Origin: an uncultured Roseburia sp.
Lineage (GTDB): Bacteria > Bacillota > Clostridia > Lachnospirales > Lachnospiraceae
Length of the DNA: 46,271 bases
Direction of reading: 5' to 3'
NCBI GenBank assembly: GCA_900550935.1
Contig: URUD01000021.1
Location: 1 to 46,271, forward strand
A model generated the notes under the pieces. The model was not told the origin of the DNA and made no database searches. It saw only the letters and a list, made by a program, of their open reading frames with translations. Each line of letters opens with the position of its first letter. Position 1 is the stretch's first letter. Both the position numbers and the translations under genes were made by a program. Shown here piece after piece: positions 8,391-17,001 of the stretch.

Positions 8391-9275
8391 ATGAACATTT
8401 TAGAATATGAAAATTACCAGGAAAAAATTTTACACGGCAGCCCTTTATTCCCCTACATCACTTATCTTTGTTCCATCCCACTGGATTTTAAGTACGTTCC
8501 TATCCACTGGCATGATGAGATCGAGATCATCTATATCAAAAAGGGAAAGGGGATCATCCATGTGGACTTCACAGCATACGAGGTCACCGCAGGTACCATT
8601 GCGCTCATTTTGCCGGGGCAGCTCCATTCGATCGAACAGTTTGAAACCGAGAGCATGGAATATGAAAACATCATTTTTCACCCCAACATGCTGATCTCCA
8701 AAAAGACGGACACCTGCAACACAGACTTTTTGCAGCCGCTGCTTACCGGAAATATCTCGATCCCGATCCTCTACACACCGGATTTTCCTCATTACAAGGA
8801 GATTGCTGCCTGTGTGGATGCCAATGATGAGATCTGTAAAACTTACCCGAACGGTTACCAGCTCTTTATCAAGAGCCAGCTTTTTATGCTGTTTTTTATT
8901 CTGTTCCATAAATGCAGCAGTATGGAAGTGCCAAGAAAAAATGCTAAATCGTTAGAAAAAATGAAATTGATTCTGAAATACATAGAAAATCACTATATGG
9001 ATAAGATCACCATTGAAGATATGGCAAATGAAGTTGGCGTAAGCCAGTCTCATTTTATGAAATATTTTAAAAATACCATGGGAACCTCATTCATTGACTA
9101 TCTCAATGAATATCGGCTCACCATGGCATCCCGTCTTTTGCTTTCCTCCGACTCGTCCATTCTTGCGATCGCTGAAGAGGTCGGTTTTGAAAATCTGTCT
9201 TATTTTAATCGTATTTTTAAAAAGCGCTTTGACCAGACTCCGCGCGAGTACCGCAAACAGCATCCGAATGGATAA
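8391..9275 (+). CDS. AraC family transcriptional regulator
   Basis: The 294-aa protein has an N-terminal cupin sensor domain (HWHDEIEIIYIKKGKG near residues 34-50, with the metal- or ligand-type HxH). The C-terminal part is an AraC double helix-turn-helix (IENHYMDKITIEDMANEVG, SQSHFMKYFKN, then AIAEEVGFENLSYFNRIFKK and the TPREYRK end). Such proteins usually respond to a sugar. It is divergent from glgP, so sugar or glycogen control is a fair guess. I chose the ATG at 8391. A TTG at 8355 opens the frame earlier but is part of the promoter, and neither start has a ribosome site. Its last 59 bases overlap the tail of the convergent EAL gene. Confidence 0.9.
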   Translation: MNILEYENYQEKILHGSPLFPYITYLCSIPLDFKYVPIHWHDEIEIIYIKKGKGIIHVDFTAYEVTAGTIALILPGQLHSIEQFETESMEYENIIFHPNMLISKKTDTCNTDFLQPLLTGNISIPILYTPDFPHYKEIAACVDANDEICKTYPNGYQLFIKSQLFMLFFILFHKCSSMEVPRKNAKSLEKMKLILKYIENHYMDKITIEDMANEVGVSQSHFMKYFKNTMGTSFIDYLNEYRLTMASRLLLSSDSSILAIAEEVGFENLSYFNRIFKKRFDQTPREYRKQHPNG

Positions 9276-10932
9276 ATTTCTGTTCGAATGCACCCTCACC
9301 CTCTGGTTTACCAAAATAATATCCCTGAATGTAATCCGGTCCAAGTTTACACATCTCACTAAGTTCCTGATCGGTCTCGATTCCCTCCACACAGATGGCA
9401 AGCTCCAGACTATGACTCATCTCAATGATCTGTGTCATCAGATTATGCTCATATTCCCGGTTGAATGCCTTCATTGTAAAGGAACGGTCAATCTTAATAT
9501 AGTCTGGCTCTAAATCTCCCAGACAATGCAGATTCGAATATCCGGTTCCAAAATCATCCAGGATGATCTGCACACCGTTTTTCCGAAGCCCATTCCAAAG
9601 CTTTTTAAAATGAGGATTCGAATCCAGATATCCGCTCTCTGTCAGCTCAATTCCCACACTCTCCGGTGCTAAGTCATATTCCTCAATTGCGCCCATGATC
9701 TCCTTTAGAACCTGACTCTTGATAACCTGAATATAAGAAAGATTGACATTGATCTTAAAATCTGGTATGTACTCCTGCCATTTTTTGCACATACAGAGTG
9801 CACGACGCATCAACCATTTTCCTGCCGGAATGATCAATCCTGTCTCCTCCAGGATTGGAATAAACTCTGCCGGAGAAATCCGCTCTCCATCCGGAAGTGA
9901 AAAACGCATCAGAGACTCTGCTCCGCGGAGTTCATAATTGCTTGCATCCACGATCGGTTGGAAATAAACTTCAAATCCCTCGAAGTCATGATTGACCGCA
10001 TGATGGAGTTGTGCAGTCAATTCTTTTTTTTGCAGAAACGACTGATATTTTGCTTCGTCAAAGATGCAACACCGATTCTTTCCTGCTTCTTTTGCCTCCG
10101 TGAGTGCAAATTCAGACAGTTTCATCAGCGTATCATAGTCTCCCTTGATCTTTTTTGTATCTAAGATACCACCTGATATCGTAAATACTGCCTGATATCC
10201 GTTTGACTCCACAAAGGCATCCACCGCTCTACGCATATCCTTATAAAAGCGAACCGCGCTTTCCATTTCTCTGTGATTAACATCTACAATCATAAATTCA
10301 TCTGAAAAAATACGATACACTTTCTGTCCCGGTTCTACCCGCTTGCTGATGCTCTCTGCCAGCCATTTCAACAGATAATCACCGTACTCTGCACCATATC
10401 CGCCATTAATATCCTTGAAATCATCCACCCCGATCCGTAGGAAAAAGCCATCCGGTATCAAACCTTCATATTGGTTTACAAAAATTTCCAAACTCGATTC
10501 CCCTAGCAAACCTGTCATATTGTCTGCTTTTTGCCGCTGCCCGATCTCATTGATACAGCCGATCAGAAATGCAGGCGTACCTCCCGAATCCTTTAACACT
10601 TTTCCACGACAGTTGATCCAGACCGGTCTTCCCTCTCTGTCAAGCCATCTGTAATGCAGATTGTGGAATATGATCGTTCCACTTTTGATACGGTTAAATT
10701 CTTCCTTTAAAAGCGGTATATCCTTATAATAAACAAAAGTTTCATGCTTTTGCTCCGCATGATAAAAGTGATCCGTGTCCATCAGGAATCGTTCTGTCGC
10801 ATGTGATGAAATACGGTAATAATCGTGCTTCAGATCATATACATATAAACAATCATCCATGCTTGGGTCAAAAAGCTGCAGCACATATTCGATCTGGTTC
10901 ATCGTCAACCCGCTTTTAATAAATTCTTCCAT
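9217..10932 (-). CDS. PAS-GGDEF(degenerate)-EAL c-di-GMP phosphodiesterase
   Basis: A 571-aa soluble protein with three parts. Residues about 20-130 are a PAS-like sensor. Residues 140-295 are a GGDEF domain whose signature is FSDEF (209-213), so cyclase activity is probably lost and it may only bind GTP. Residues 305-555 are an EAL domain that keeps the usual metal and catalytic positions: E339 in AESLM (Ser in place of the Ala of EAL), N in NVNLS, E in ELTESG, D459-D460 in DDFGTGYSN, K480 in YIKID, E516 in VEGIE, and QGYYFGKP. The likely net activity is c-di-GMP breakdown. A GGGGG site lies 8 nt before the start. It lies 13 nt after the PAP2 gene and overlaps the AraC gene tail to tail. Confidence 0.9.
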   Translation of the reverse strand: MEEFIKSGLTMNQIEYVLQLFDPSMDDCLYVYDLKHDYYRISSHATERFLMDTDHFYHAEQKHETFVYYKDIPLLKEEFNRIKSGTIIFHNLHYRWLDREGRPVWINCRGKVLKDSGGTPAFLIGCINEIGQRQKADNMTGLLGESSLEIFVNQYEGLIPDGFFLRIGVDDFKDINGGYGAEYGDYLLKWLAESISKRVEPGQKVYRIFSDEFMIVDVNHREMESAVRFYKDMRRAVDAFVESNGYQAVFTISGGILDTKKIKGDYDTLMKLSEFALTEAKEAGKNRCCIFDEAKYQSFLQKKELTAQLHHAVNHDFEGFEVYFQPIVDASNYELRGAESLMRFSLPDGERISPAEFIPILEETGLIIPAGKWLMRRALCMCKKWQEYIPDFKINVNLSYIQVIKSQVLKEIMGAIEEYDLAPESVGIELTESGYLDSNPHFKKLWNGLRKNGVQIILDDFGTGYSNLHCLGDLEPDYIKIDRSFTMKAFNREYEHNLMTQIIEMSHSLELAICVEGIETDQELSEMCKLGPDYIQGYYFGKPEGEGAFEQKFIHSDAVCGTRAESGQSAF

Positions 10933-10945
10933 TTGAAATACCCCC

Positions 10946-11443
10946 TCAAATTATTACATAGCCAATCCACGCACAGCCGATCCCGATCAGGGCTCCCGCA
11001 ATCACATCCACTGGCTCATGCACGCCCCCCATCACACGCATGATACCAAGTATCACTCCAATAATGCCAAGCAAAACCCCCGCTCCCGGATGATAGCAAA
11101 AAATCGTAGATGCTATGATAAACACCGAAAACACATGCCGGCTCGGAAATGATTTTCCCTTTGTATCTTTCTCAATAACAGGCTCGATCCCATATTTCTC
11201 ATAAGGTCTTTTTACATTTAAAACTCTGCGGAATATGCTTACCCCCACAAAAGAAATTGCCGGAACAAAAACTGCCCGGATCAGAAAATCATCTTTTTCC
11301 AGAAAAAGGACAACCAGAAACAATGGATATACGCAAAAAACGATTGCCGTTAATAACTGGTTCATCCTCCGGATCCTCTGTACGGTCTCCGGCTGTTCTT
11401 TTAAGTTTTCTGTCATCCTCTGATAAGTTTCCCGTGTCATCAT
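10946..11443 (-). CDS. PAP2-family membrane phosphatase
   Basis: A 165-aa membrane protein with about five hydrophobic segments and the three phosphatase motifs of the PAP2 superfamily: K-x-R-P in NVKRPYEK, SFPSRH (Arg in place of the Gly in PSGH), and R...GGVHEPVDV with the last His and Asp. Such enzymes remove phosphate from lipid pyrophosphates, such as undecaprenyl-PP, or from phosphatidate. The substrate is not clear here. I start at the ATG at 11443, which has GAGG 5 nt upstream. A GTG two codons earlier overlaps that site. It lies between lspA (19 nt) and the EAL gene (13 nt) in one run. Confidence 0.88.
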   Translation of the reverse strand: MMTRETYQRMTENLKEQPETVQRIRRMNQLLTAIVFCVYPLFLVVLFLEKDDFLIRAVFVPAISFVGVSIFRRVLNVKRPYEKYGIEPVIEKDTKGKSFPSRHVFSVFIIASTIFCYHPGAGVLLGIIGVILGIMRVMGGVHEPVDVIAGALIGIGCAWIGYVII

Positions 11444-11462
11444 CCACACCTCATCCTGCTGT

Positions 11463-11915
11463 CTATGGCTGTTCTATCGTCGCAGCCGCTAAAAATGCAC
11501 CTACAAAAACATAAAAATCTGATAAATTGAAAATCAGTTTGCGAAACCATTCCGGTCCCACATTTACATGAAAGTAGTCCACAACATGTCCTTTGGTATA
11601 ACGGTCATAAAGATTACCGGCTCCACCTCCAAGCAAAAGAGAAGCCCCGATCTTTGTCGGTATCTTCCCCGGCAGACGAAGCAGAAGATAGTAACCTGCC
11701 GCAACAACGATCATGACTGCCGTATGGATCACACGCATCGCTCCCGGTCTGCCTGAAAGAAAATTCATTGTTGCTCCCTTATTATAGAACTTTTCAATGA
11801 TGATCTTTCCCCCACATCTCTTGTGTGTCACCTTTCTGGCATATTTCCGGTCCATATGTTTTTTCAGAAAAAAATCTGAAAAAAAGGCTGCTGCCGCGAT
11901 TCCCAAATAAATCAT
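11463..11915 (-). CDS. lspA: Signal peptidase II family protein
   Basis: A 150-aa membrane protein of the LspA family, which cuts lipoprotein signal peptides. It has about four hydrophobic segments. Conserved blocks are YNKGATMNFL (the N-x-GA block), GGGAGNLYDRYTKGHVVDYF with the first catalytic Asp, and FNLSDFYVFVG with the second Asp. The start at 11915 is set by AGGAGG 6 nt upstream; the open frame runs 27 codons further without a ribosome site. The GAGNLYDR block, the GHVVDYF spacing and the motif order are as expected, while 'SDFFLKK' replaces the usual DQxxK near the N-terminus. It may be a second, divergent LspA rather than the main one. Confidence 0.85.
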   Translation of the reverse strand: MIYLGIAAAAFFSDFFLKKHMDRKYARKVTHKRCGGKIIIEKFYNKGATMNFLSGRPGAMRVIHTAVMIVVAAGYYLLLRLPGKIPTKIGASLLLGGGAGNLYDRYTKGHVVDYFHVNVGPEWFRKLIFNLSDFYVFVGAFLAAATIEQP

Positions 11916-12008
11916 CTGTTTCCTCCTAAATCCTGCATGTCGTTTCCATACCAGGATCTTATTCTCAATAAGAAAGTATATCACATCTGGAAGCAAACGT
12001 GAGTGGTC

Positions 12009-13475
12009 CTATAGTACCTTTTCTAATTCCTCGATGATAATTTTTAATGCCTTGATCCTGGCATATTTTTTGTCCACCGACTCTAAAATATGCCATGGCG
12101 CATAAGTCGTGCTGGTTTTCTGTATCATTTCGTTGACCGCATCCTCGTACTGATCCCATTTCTCCCGGTTTCTCCAGTCCTCATCTGTGATCTTCCACTG
12201 TTTTTCCGGTGTCTCCTGTCTCTCCTTAAACCGTGCAAGCTGCGTGTCTTTGTCAATCTGTACCCAGAATTTTATAATGACAGCTCCCCAGTCGGAAAGT
12301 TCTTTTTCAAATTCGTTGATCTCATTGTAGGCACGTTTCCAGTCATTCTCACCACAGAATCCTTCCAGACGTTCTACCATGACTCTTCCATACCAGGTAC
12401 GGTCAAATATGGCAATATGCCCTGTCTTTGGCAGTCTGGTCCAGAAACGCCACAGATAATGTCTTGCTTTCTCGTGCGGCTCCGGGCTTGCAATCGGATG
12501 CACCTCGTAGCCTCTTGGATCAAGTGCACCAGTTACCCTTTTAATGTTGCCACCCTTTCCTGCCGCATCCCATCCCTCGTATGCAATAATGACCGGAACC
12601 TTTTTGCGGTAAAGCCGGTTGTGTAATTCTCCCAGACGTTCCTGTAACTGGTGCAGCTCCTTCCGGTATTCCTCATCCTCAATCGTCTGATCCAGATCCA
12701 CTTCCGAAAGCAGCGGCATCTTTTTCAGTGGAAATACATTCTGTAAGATTGGAACTGCTGTTGCATGGTTGGCAAGTGCTACCTCAATACCTTCATTTAA
12801 AATCTCAAGTGCCTGAAGTTCCGCCCATTTCTTCGACTGTGCATCGATAATATACCAGGGTGCCAGAGAGGTATTGGTATCTTTGAGATAAAAATCGAAC
12901 GCCTCTAAACAGGTATCATAATGTTTATTCTGCCATTCATCATTGGAACTGACTCTCCATCTGGTGTCCTTTTTCTCTGCCAGATGGGCAATCCTTTTCT
13001 CCTGTTCCTTCTTCCCGATGTGTAAAAACAGTTTGATCACAAGGTATCCGTTGTCCGTGAGCTGACGTTCGAAATGTCTTATGCTCTCCACACGCCTCTC
13101 ATATTCTCTCTCATCTAAAGTCTTATGAAGTTTTGCACGCACGACCTCATCCATCCAGCCGGAATCCAGAAAACAAAATTTCCCCTCCTCCGGAATATTG
13201 ACGACATGCCGGTATAAAAACGGCTTTCTTTGCTCTTCTTCGGTCGGTGCCGCAACCGAAACTACTTTAAAGAAGCGCGGATCAATGTTTTTGATCAGCT
13301 GTGCGATCAGAAAACCCTTTCCTGCCGTGCCCCAGCCTTCGACTAACACCAGAACCGGGAGCTTATGCTCCTTGATCTTCATCTGCTCTCCCTGCAGCCT
13401 CTCCCGTTCCGCTTTCAGTCTCCAGGTCAAATCTTCATCCTCTGGTTTTTCCTTTTTTTCCCATTCCTTTAACAT
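12009..13475 (-). CDS. Two-domain polyphosphate kinase 2 (polyphosphate:AMP phosphotransferase type)
   Basis: The 488-aa protein has two PPK2 domains in tandem, each P-loop-like. Domain 1 has EGWGTAGKG (residues about 46-54) and domain 2 has EGWDAAGKGG (near residue 305). Domain 2 also has the PPK2 signatures RHYLWRFWTRLPKTG and FDRTWYGRV. In the class II two-domain enzymes the N-terminal domain is usually inactive and the C-terminal one transfers phosphate from polyphosphate to AMP, giving ADP. Here the N-terminal Walker motif has Thr in place of Ala and domain 1 lacks the WYGRV block (it has LDSGWMDEV), in line with that. GGGGG lies 7 nt before the ATG. It is the first gene of the PPK2-LspA-PAP2-EAL run. 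Confidence 0.93.
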   Translation of the reverse strand: MLKEWEKKEKPEDEDLTWRLKAERERLQGEQMKIKEHKLPVLVLVEGWGTAGKGFLIAQLIKNIDPRFFKVVSVAAPTEEEQRKPFLYRHVVNIPEEGKFCFLDSGWMDEVVRAKLHKTLDEREYERRVESIRHFERQLTDNGYLVIKLFLHIGKKEQEKRIAHLAEKKDTRWRVSSNDEWQNKHYDTCLEAFDFYLKDTNTSLAPWYIIDAQSKKWAELQALEILNEGIEVALANHATAVPILQNVFPLKKMPLLSEVDLDQTIEDEEYRKELHQLQERLGELHNRLYRKKVPVIIAYEGWDAAGKGGNIKRVTGALDPRGYEVHPIASPEPHEKARHYLWRFWTRLPKTGHIAIFDRTWYGRVMVERLEGFCGENDWKRAYNEINEFEKELSDWGAVIIKFWVQIDKDTQLARFKERQETPEKQWKITDEDWRNREKWDQYEDAVNEMIQKTSTTYAPWHILESVDKKYARIKALKIIIEELEKVL

Positions 13476-13583
13476 TTGTTTTCCCCCATATCTATTGCTG
13501 TTTTTCTATCTTTAGTGTTCCACAATTTCTGAAAAATAGCAAGTCTTTCTGATAATTCTTTTCTATTAAAAAAGTTTAAATTT

Positions 13584-13614
13584 TTTTGGAAAAAGAATGT
13601 AAATTATTCCAAAA
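13584..13614 (+). promoter_or_regulatory. Inverted repeat upstream of EAL-HDOD gene
   Basis: Perfect 8-bp arms TTTTGGAA (13584-13591) and TTCCAAAA (13607-13614) are separated by 15 nt. TATAGT follows directly (13615-13620) and is a possible -10 box about 60 nt before the start codon. No good -35 stands at the right distance, so the repeat may bind an activator or repressor. Confidence 0.4.
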
Positions 13615-13680
13615 TATAGTATAGTAAAAGTATAGAAAAGCAGTAATTTATCTGTCTACTTAATATAAAGGAGATTGCCT

Positions 13681-14913
13681 ATGCTAGTTACATTAATTCC
13701 TCTGTTTGACGAAAACTTAACCGTCAGTGCCTATTCACTTTTTACACAGAAGCACAATTACCTGCTTCACCCAAACTATCTTGGCACCGGTCAGAACGAT
13801 GGTGCTTCCCGGATTGAAGGACTTGAAGTGATGGAGGCGATGGGCATCGAAACACTCTCCCCTTCTCATCAGGTCTTTGTGTCTGTTGGAAATATCTCGA
13901 TCTTCTCGGATATCCCGGGACAGTGCAGCGCACCGCATGACCGTCTTATCCTGTTGATCGACAATTCCATCCCGCCGATCGAGATGTACTTAAACCGCTT
14001 AAAGGAATTAAAATCCATGGGTTATCATCTGGCGATCCGAAATCTTCCGGTTTCCAGCTATGAAGCTTATGCTCCGGTTTTTGCCCTGATGGATTATATT
14101 TTAATTGATTCCAGAAAGGTAGATATTCCAAGAGTAAAGATCTATTTTCAAAAGCTCTATCCTCATATCAAACTGGCAGCTTCCAATATCAAAACCATGG
14201 AAGATTTTGAAAAGCTGAAAGAGGACAACAGCTGCACCCTGTTTGAAGGCAAGTTTTTCCGTCTTCCAATCGCGCAGGGTTCTACAACTGAAGTTGCGCC
14301 TCTGAAGATCAATTACATTGAATTGATGAACCTGGTCAATGCAGACGACTTTGATCTGACAAAAGCAGCTGATATCATCGGACGTGACACCGCTCTTACC
14401 ATCCTCCTGTTACAGATGGTCAACAAAATGGCGGTCAATTCCGAAATTACCTCCATCCGTCATGCCGCTGCCATGCTCGGACAGAAAGAATTAAAACGCT
14501 GGATCAACACCGCAGTTGTCAATGAATTGTGTTCAGATAAGCCAAGTGAGATCACAAGGCTTTCGCTTCTCCGTGCTAAATTTGCAGAAAATCTTGCATC
14601 CTCCTTTGAGCTTGCAGGAAAATCTTCCGAACTATTCTTAATGGGACTGTTCTCCGTCTTGGATCTCATTCTTGACAAGCCAATGGACGAGGCATTAAAA
14701 CTGGTAAAAGTCTCACATGAGATTGAAGATGCCCTGCTCTCGCAAAAAGGTGCATTAGCCGATGTGATGGAATTTATCACTCAGTATGAAGCTGCAAACT
14801 GGCAGGAAGTTTCCCGTCTGATCGTGCTGAAAAATCTGGATATGGACCGCATCTATGATGCTTATATGAAATCTCTGAAGTGGTACCGTGAGCTGGTTTC
14901 CATTCAGGCATAA
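13681..14913 (+). CDS. EAL (degenerate)-HDOD signalling protein
   Basis: The 410-aa protein matches the YuxH/CdgJ-type layout: an EAL-like domain (residues about 1-200) without the E-A-L, N-L-S, DDFGTG or EGVE catalytic residues, then an HDOD domain (about 205-400: NADDFDLTKAADIIGRDTAL, MVNKMAVNSEITSIRHAAAML). It should not cleave c-di-GMP. Such proteins bind it or act as protein scaffolds in motility and stress control. The ATG at 13681 has AAGGAG 7 nt upstream. A TTG two codons earlier is not needed. The gene stands alone with its own terminator, diverging from the PPK2 gene across 205 nt. Confidence 0.88.
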   Translation: MLVTLIPLFDENLTVSAYSLFTQKHNYLLHPNYLGTGQNDGASRIEGLEVMEAMGIETLSPSHQVFVSVGNISIFSDIPGQCSAPHDRLILLIDNSIPPIEMYLNRLKELKSMGYHLAIRNLPVSSYEAYAPVFALMDYILIDSRKVDIPRVKIYFQKLYPHIKLAASNIKTMEDFEKLKEDNSCTLFEGKFFRLPIAQGSTTEVAPLKINYIELMNLVNADDFDLTKAADIIGRDTALTILLLQMVNKMAVNSEITSIRHAAAMLGQKELKRWINTAVVNELCSDKPSEITRLSLLRAKFAENLASSFELAGKSSELFLMGLFSVLDLILDKPMDEALKLVKVSHEIEDALLSQKGALADVMEFITQYEAANWQEVSRLIVLKNLDMDRIYDAYMKSLKWYRELVSIQA

Positions 14914-14922
14914 GACCCAAGC

Positions 14923-14961
14923 AAATGAGGAACTGCCCAAAGTGCAGTTCCTCATTTTTTT
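14923..14961 (+). terminator. Terminator after EAL-HDOD gene
   Basis: A 14-bp perfect stem (14923-14936 with 14944-14957) with a 7-nt loop is followed by T on the plus strand. The stem overlaps the last codons and stop of the convergent V-ATPase D gene. On the minus strand the U tract is poor, so it may end that operon only weakly. Confidence 0.85.
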
Positions 14962-15569
14962 GCGTTTTTCTTGATGACCTTTAACCTTGTAAATTCCTCC
15001 CGTTCCTTTTCTTCGAGATATTCCTGAATCTCTTTTGCCAATGATTCGTATTTCGGGATCGTGATATTCTGCAGTGCGTTGGCACGTTTCTGTGTCTTTT
15101 TGATGCTTGTAGCAAGCCGGTAAGCAGAATTTTCGATCTCTGCTAACCGGATTGTCAGTTCCTTTACCTTTTCAAACTGCTGGCATGCCTCATCTAAAGA
15201 CATTCTGGTGTGATAAAACGAATACGCTGGTTTATGTTCTTTTTTCTCATAGGAAACCTTCGGAATCTCCGTTCCCATGACACTGCGCCGCTTGACCTGA
15301 ATGGAGTCTTCGACAGGAACAGCAAGTGAAATCTGTTCCACCTCATGAATCCCCATCTGGATGTTTGCCTTTTGCAGTGCGAGGTATGCCGACTGGAAGG
15401 TACTGTCGATCTCAGTCTGGATGTCCGCCGCCTCAAAGATCAGCTCCATCAGTTCCCGAATCAGGATATTTCGTTTTTTATCCATCAGCTCAAATCCCTG
15501 TCTGGACAATGCCAGAGAATTTTTCGCCAGGATCAGATTTCCTTTGGTCGGAAATGTATTCGGATCCAT
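14952..15569 (-). CDS. ntpD: V-type ATP synthase subunit D
   Basis: Subunit D (205 aa) is the central rotor shaft of V/A-type ATPases. It begins PNTFPTKGNLILAKNSLALSR, with the family pattern (P-T-K-x-x-L-x-x-L-K/R-x-x-L) just after the start, and is long and helical at both ends, as expected for a coiled-coil shaft with an inner loop. GGGGGG lies 7 nt before the ATG. It is the last gene of the operon, 19 nt after the B subunit. Confidence 0.95.
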   Translation of the reverse strand: MDPNTFPTKGNLILAKNSLALSRQGFELMDKKRNILIRELMELIFEAADIQTEIDSTFQSAYLALQKANIQMGIHEVEQISLAVPVEDSIQVKRRSVMGTEIPKVSYEKKEHKPAYSFYHTRMSLDEACQQFEKVKELTIRLAEIENSAYRLATSIKKTQKRANALQNITIPKYESLAKEIQEYLEEKEREEFTRLKVIKKNAKK

Positions 15570-15588
15570 TCGTCATCCCCCCTTTGTC

Positions 15589-16980
15589 CTAGGATTCTGC
15601 TTCCTGTCTGATTGCATATTTTTCCAGTATCTTTGTGTCGATGCGATCTAATTCCTCTCTCGGCAGCATGGAGAGCAATTTCCAGCCAATATCTAATGTT
15701 TCCTCAATGCTCCTGTTTTCATCCGGTGCCTGCCCGACGAACTCCTGCTCAAATGCCGTCCCGAATGCCAGATATTTCTTATCAGTATCCGACAGTTCAT
15801 CCTCACCGATGACACTCGCCAGATCCCTTGCCTCGCCTACCTTGGCATAGGAAGAAAACAGCTGATTTGCCACATCCTGATGATCCTCTCTCGTGTACTT
15901 TGCTCCGATGCCGTCCTTCATCAGACGTGACAGGGATGGCAGGACATTGATTGGCGGATAGATATTTTTCTGATGCAGGGCACGCTCCAATACGATCTGT
16001 CCCTCCGTGATATACCCTGTCAGATCCGGGATCGGATGTGTAATGTCATCATTTGGCATCGTAAGGATCGGGATCTGTGTCACAGAACCACTCGAACCTT
16101 TTACGATTCCAGCTCTCTCATAGAGTGCTGCAAACTCGCTGTAGAGGTAACCCGGATATCCCTTTCGGCTCGGGATCTCTCCCTTTAATGAGGATACCTC
16201 ACGCATTGCCTCCGCAAAGGATGTCATATCCGTTAAGATGACAAGGATGTGCATATTTTTTTCAAACGCCAGATATTCTGCCGCGGTAAGTGCCACCTTT
16301 GGAGTGATCAGCCGTTCCACGACCGGATCATTAGAGAGATTTAAAAACATGACCACATGGGAACTTGCTCCACACTCTTCAAATCTGCGCCGGAAAAATT
16401 CTGCCACATCATATTTGACACCCATTGCTGCAAAGACAATGGCAAATTTCTCTTCTTCCCCATCTGTGTCTCCCAGACTCGCCTGTTCTACGATCTGGGC
16501 AGCCAGCTCGTCATGTGGCAGTCCATTGCCGGAAAAGATCGGCAGCTTCTGACCACGGATCAATGTGGTCAGCCCATCGATTGCAGAAATACCGGTACGG
16601 ATATAATTCCGCGGATATTCCCTGCTACATGGGTTCATCGGTTGTCCGTTGACATCCCGCATCACTTCTGCACGGACTTTTCCCAGTCCGTCAATCGGCT
16701 GTCCGATCCCATTAAAGGTTCTTCCAAGCAGATCCTCCGAGAGCGCAATCTCCATCGGGTGCCCTGTAAATGTGGTACGCGTATTTAAAAGCGACATCTC
16801 CGCGGTGCTCTCAAATACCTGTATCACGGCTTTGTCTTCGTTGATCTCTACGACACGCCCCAGTTTCTTTCTGCCCTGTGTATCAAAGGAAACAATCTCA
16901 TCGTAAAAGACTCCTTTTACCCCTTCCATTGCGATCAGTGGTCCATTGATGCTGTCCAGTCCCAAATATTCAATCGACAT
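15589..16980 (-). CDS. ntpB: V-type ATP synthase subunit B
   Basis: Subunit B (463 aa) is the non-catalytic head subunit that alternates with A in the A3B3 ring. It contains the family signature PILTMPNDDITHPIPDLTGYITEGQI and the Arg-bearing nucleotide-site region, with no intact Walker A (the loop reads PIFSGNGLPHDELA), as is normal for V-type B. GGAGG is close to the ATG. 21 nt separate it from ntpA upstream. Confidence 0.97.
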   Translation of the reverse strand: MSIEYLGLDSINGPLIAMEGVKGVFYDEIVSFDTQGRKKLGRVVEINEDKAVIQVFESTAEMSLLNTRTTFTGHPMEIALSEDLLGRTFNGIGQPIDGLGKVRAEVMRDVNGQPMNPCSREYPRNYIRTGISAIDGLTTLIRGQKLPIFSGNGLPHDELAAQIVEQASLGDTDGEEEKFAIVFAAMGVKYDVAEFFRRRFEECGASSHVVMFLNLSNDPVVERLITPKVALTAAEYLAFEKNMHILVILTDMTSFAEAMREVSSLKGEIPSRKGYPGYLYSEFAALYERAGIVKGSSGSVTQIPILTMPNDDITHPIPDLTGYITEGQIVLERALHQKNIYPPINVLPSLSRLMKDGIGAKYTREDHQDVANQLFSSYAKVGEARDLASVIGEDELSDTDKKYLAFGTAFEQEFVGQAPDENRSIEETLDIGWKLLSMLPREELDRIDTKILEKYAIRQEAES

Positions 16981-17001
16981 GTTTCTCCCTCCCTTCTGCC
17001 A

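Noticed and set aside
8445..8909. 154-codon minus-strand frame inside the AraC gene
   Set aside because: It is opposite a clear cupin-AraC coding region, with no start signals.
9221..9230. AAAGCGCTTT as a terminator for the convergent AraC/EAL genes
   Set aside because: It is a palindrome without a loop and with a very short stem, so it cannot form a working hairpin.
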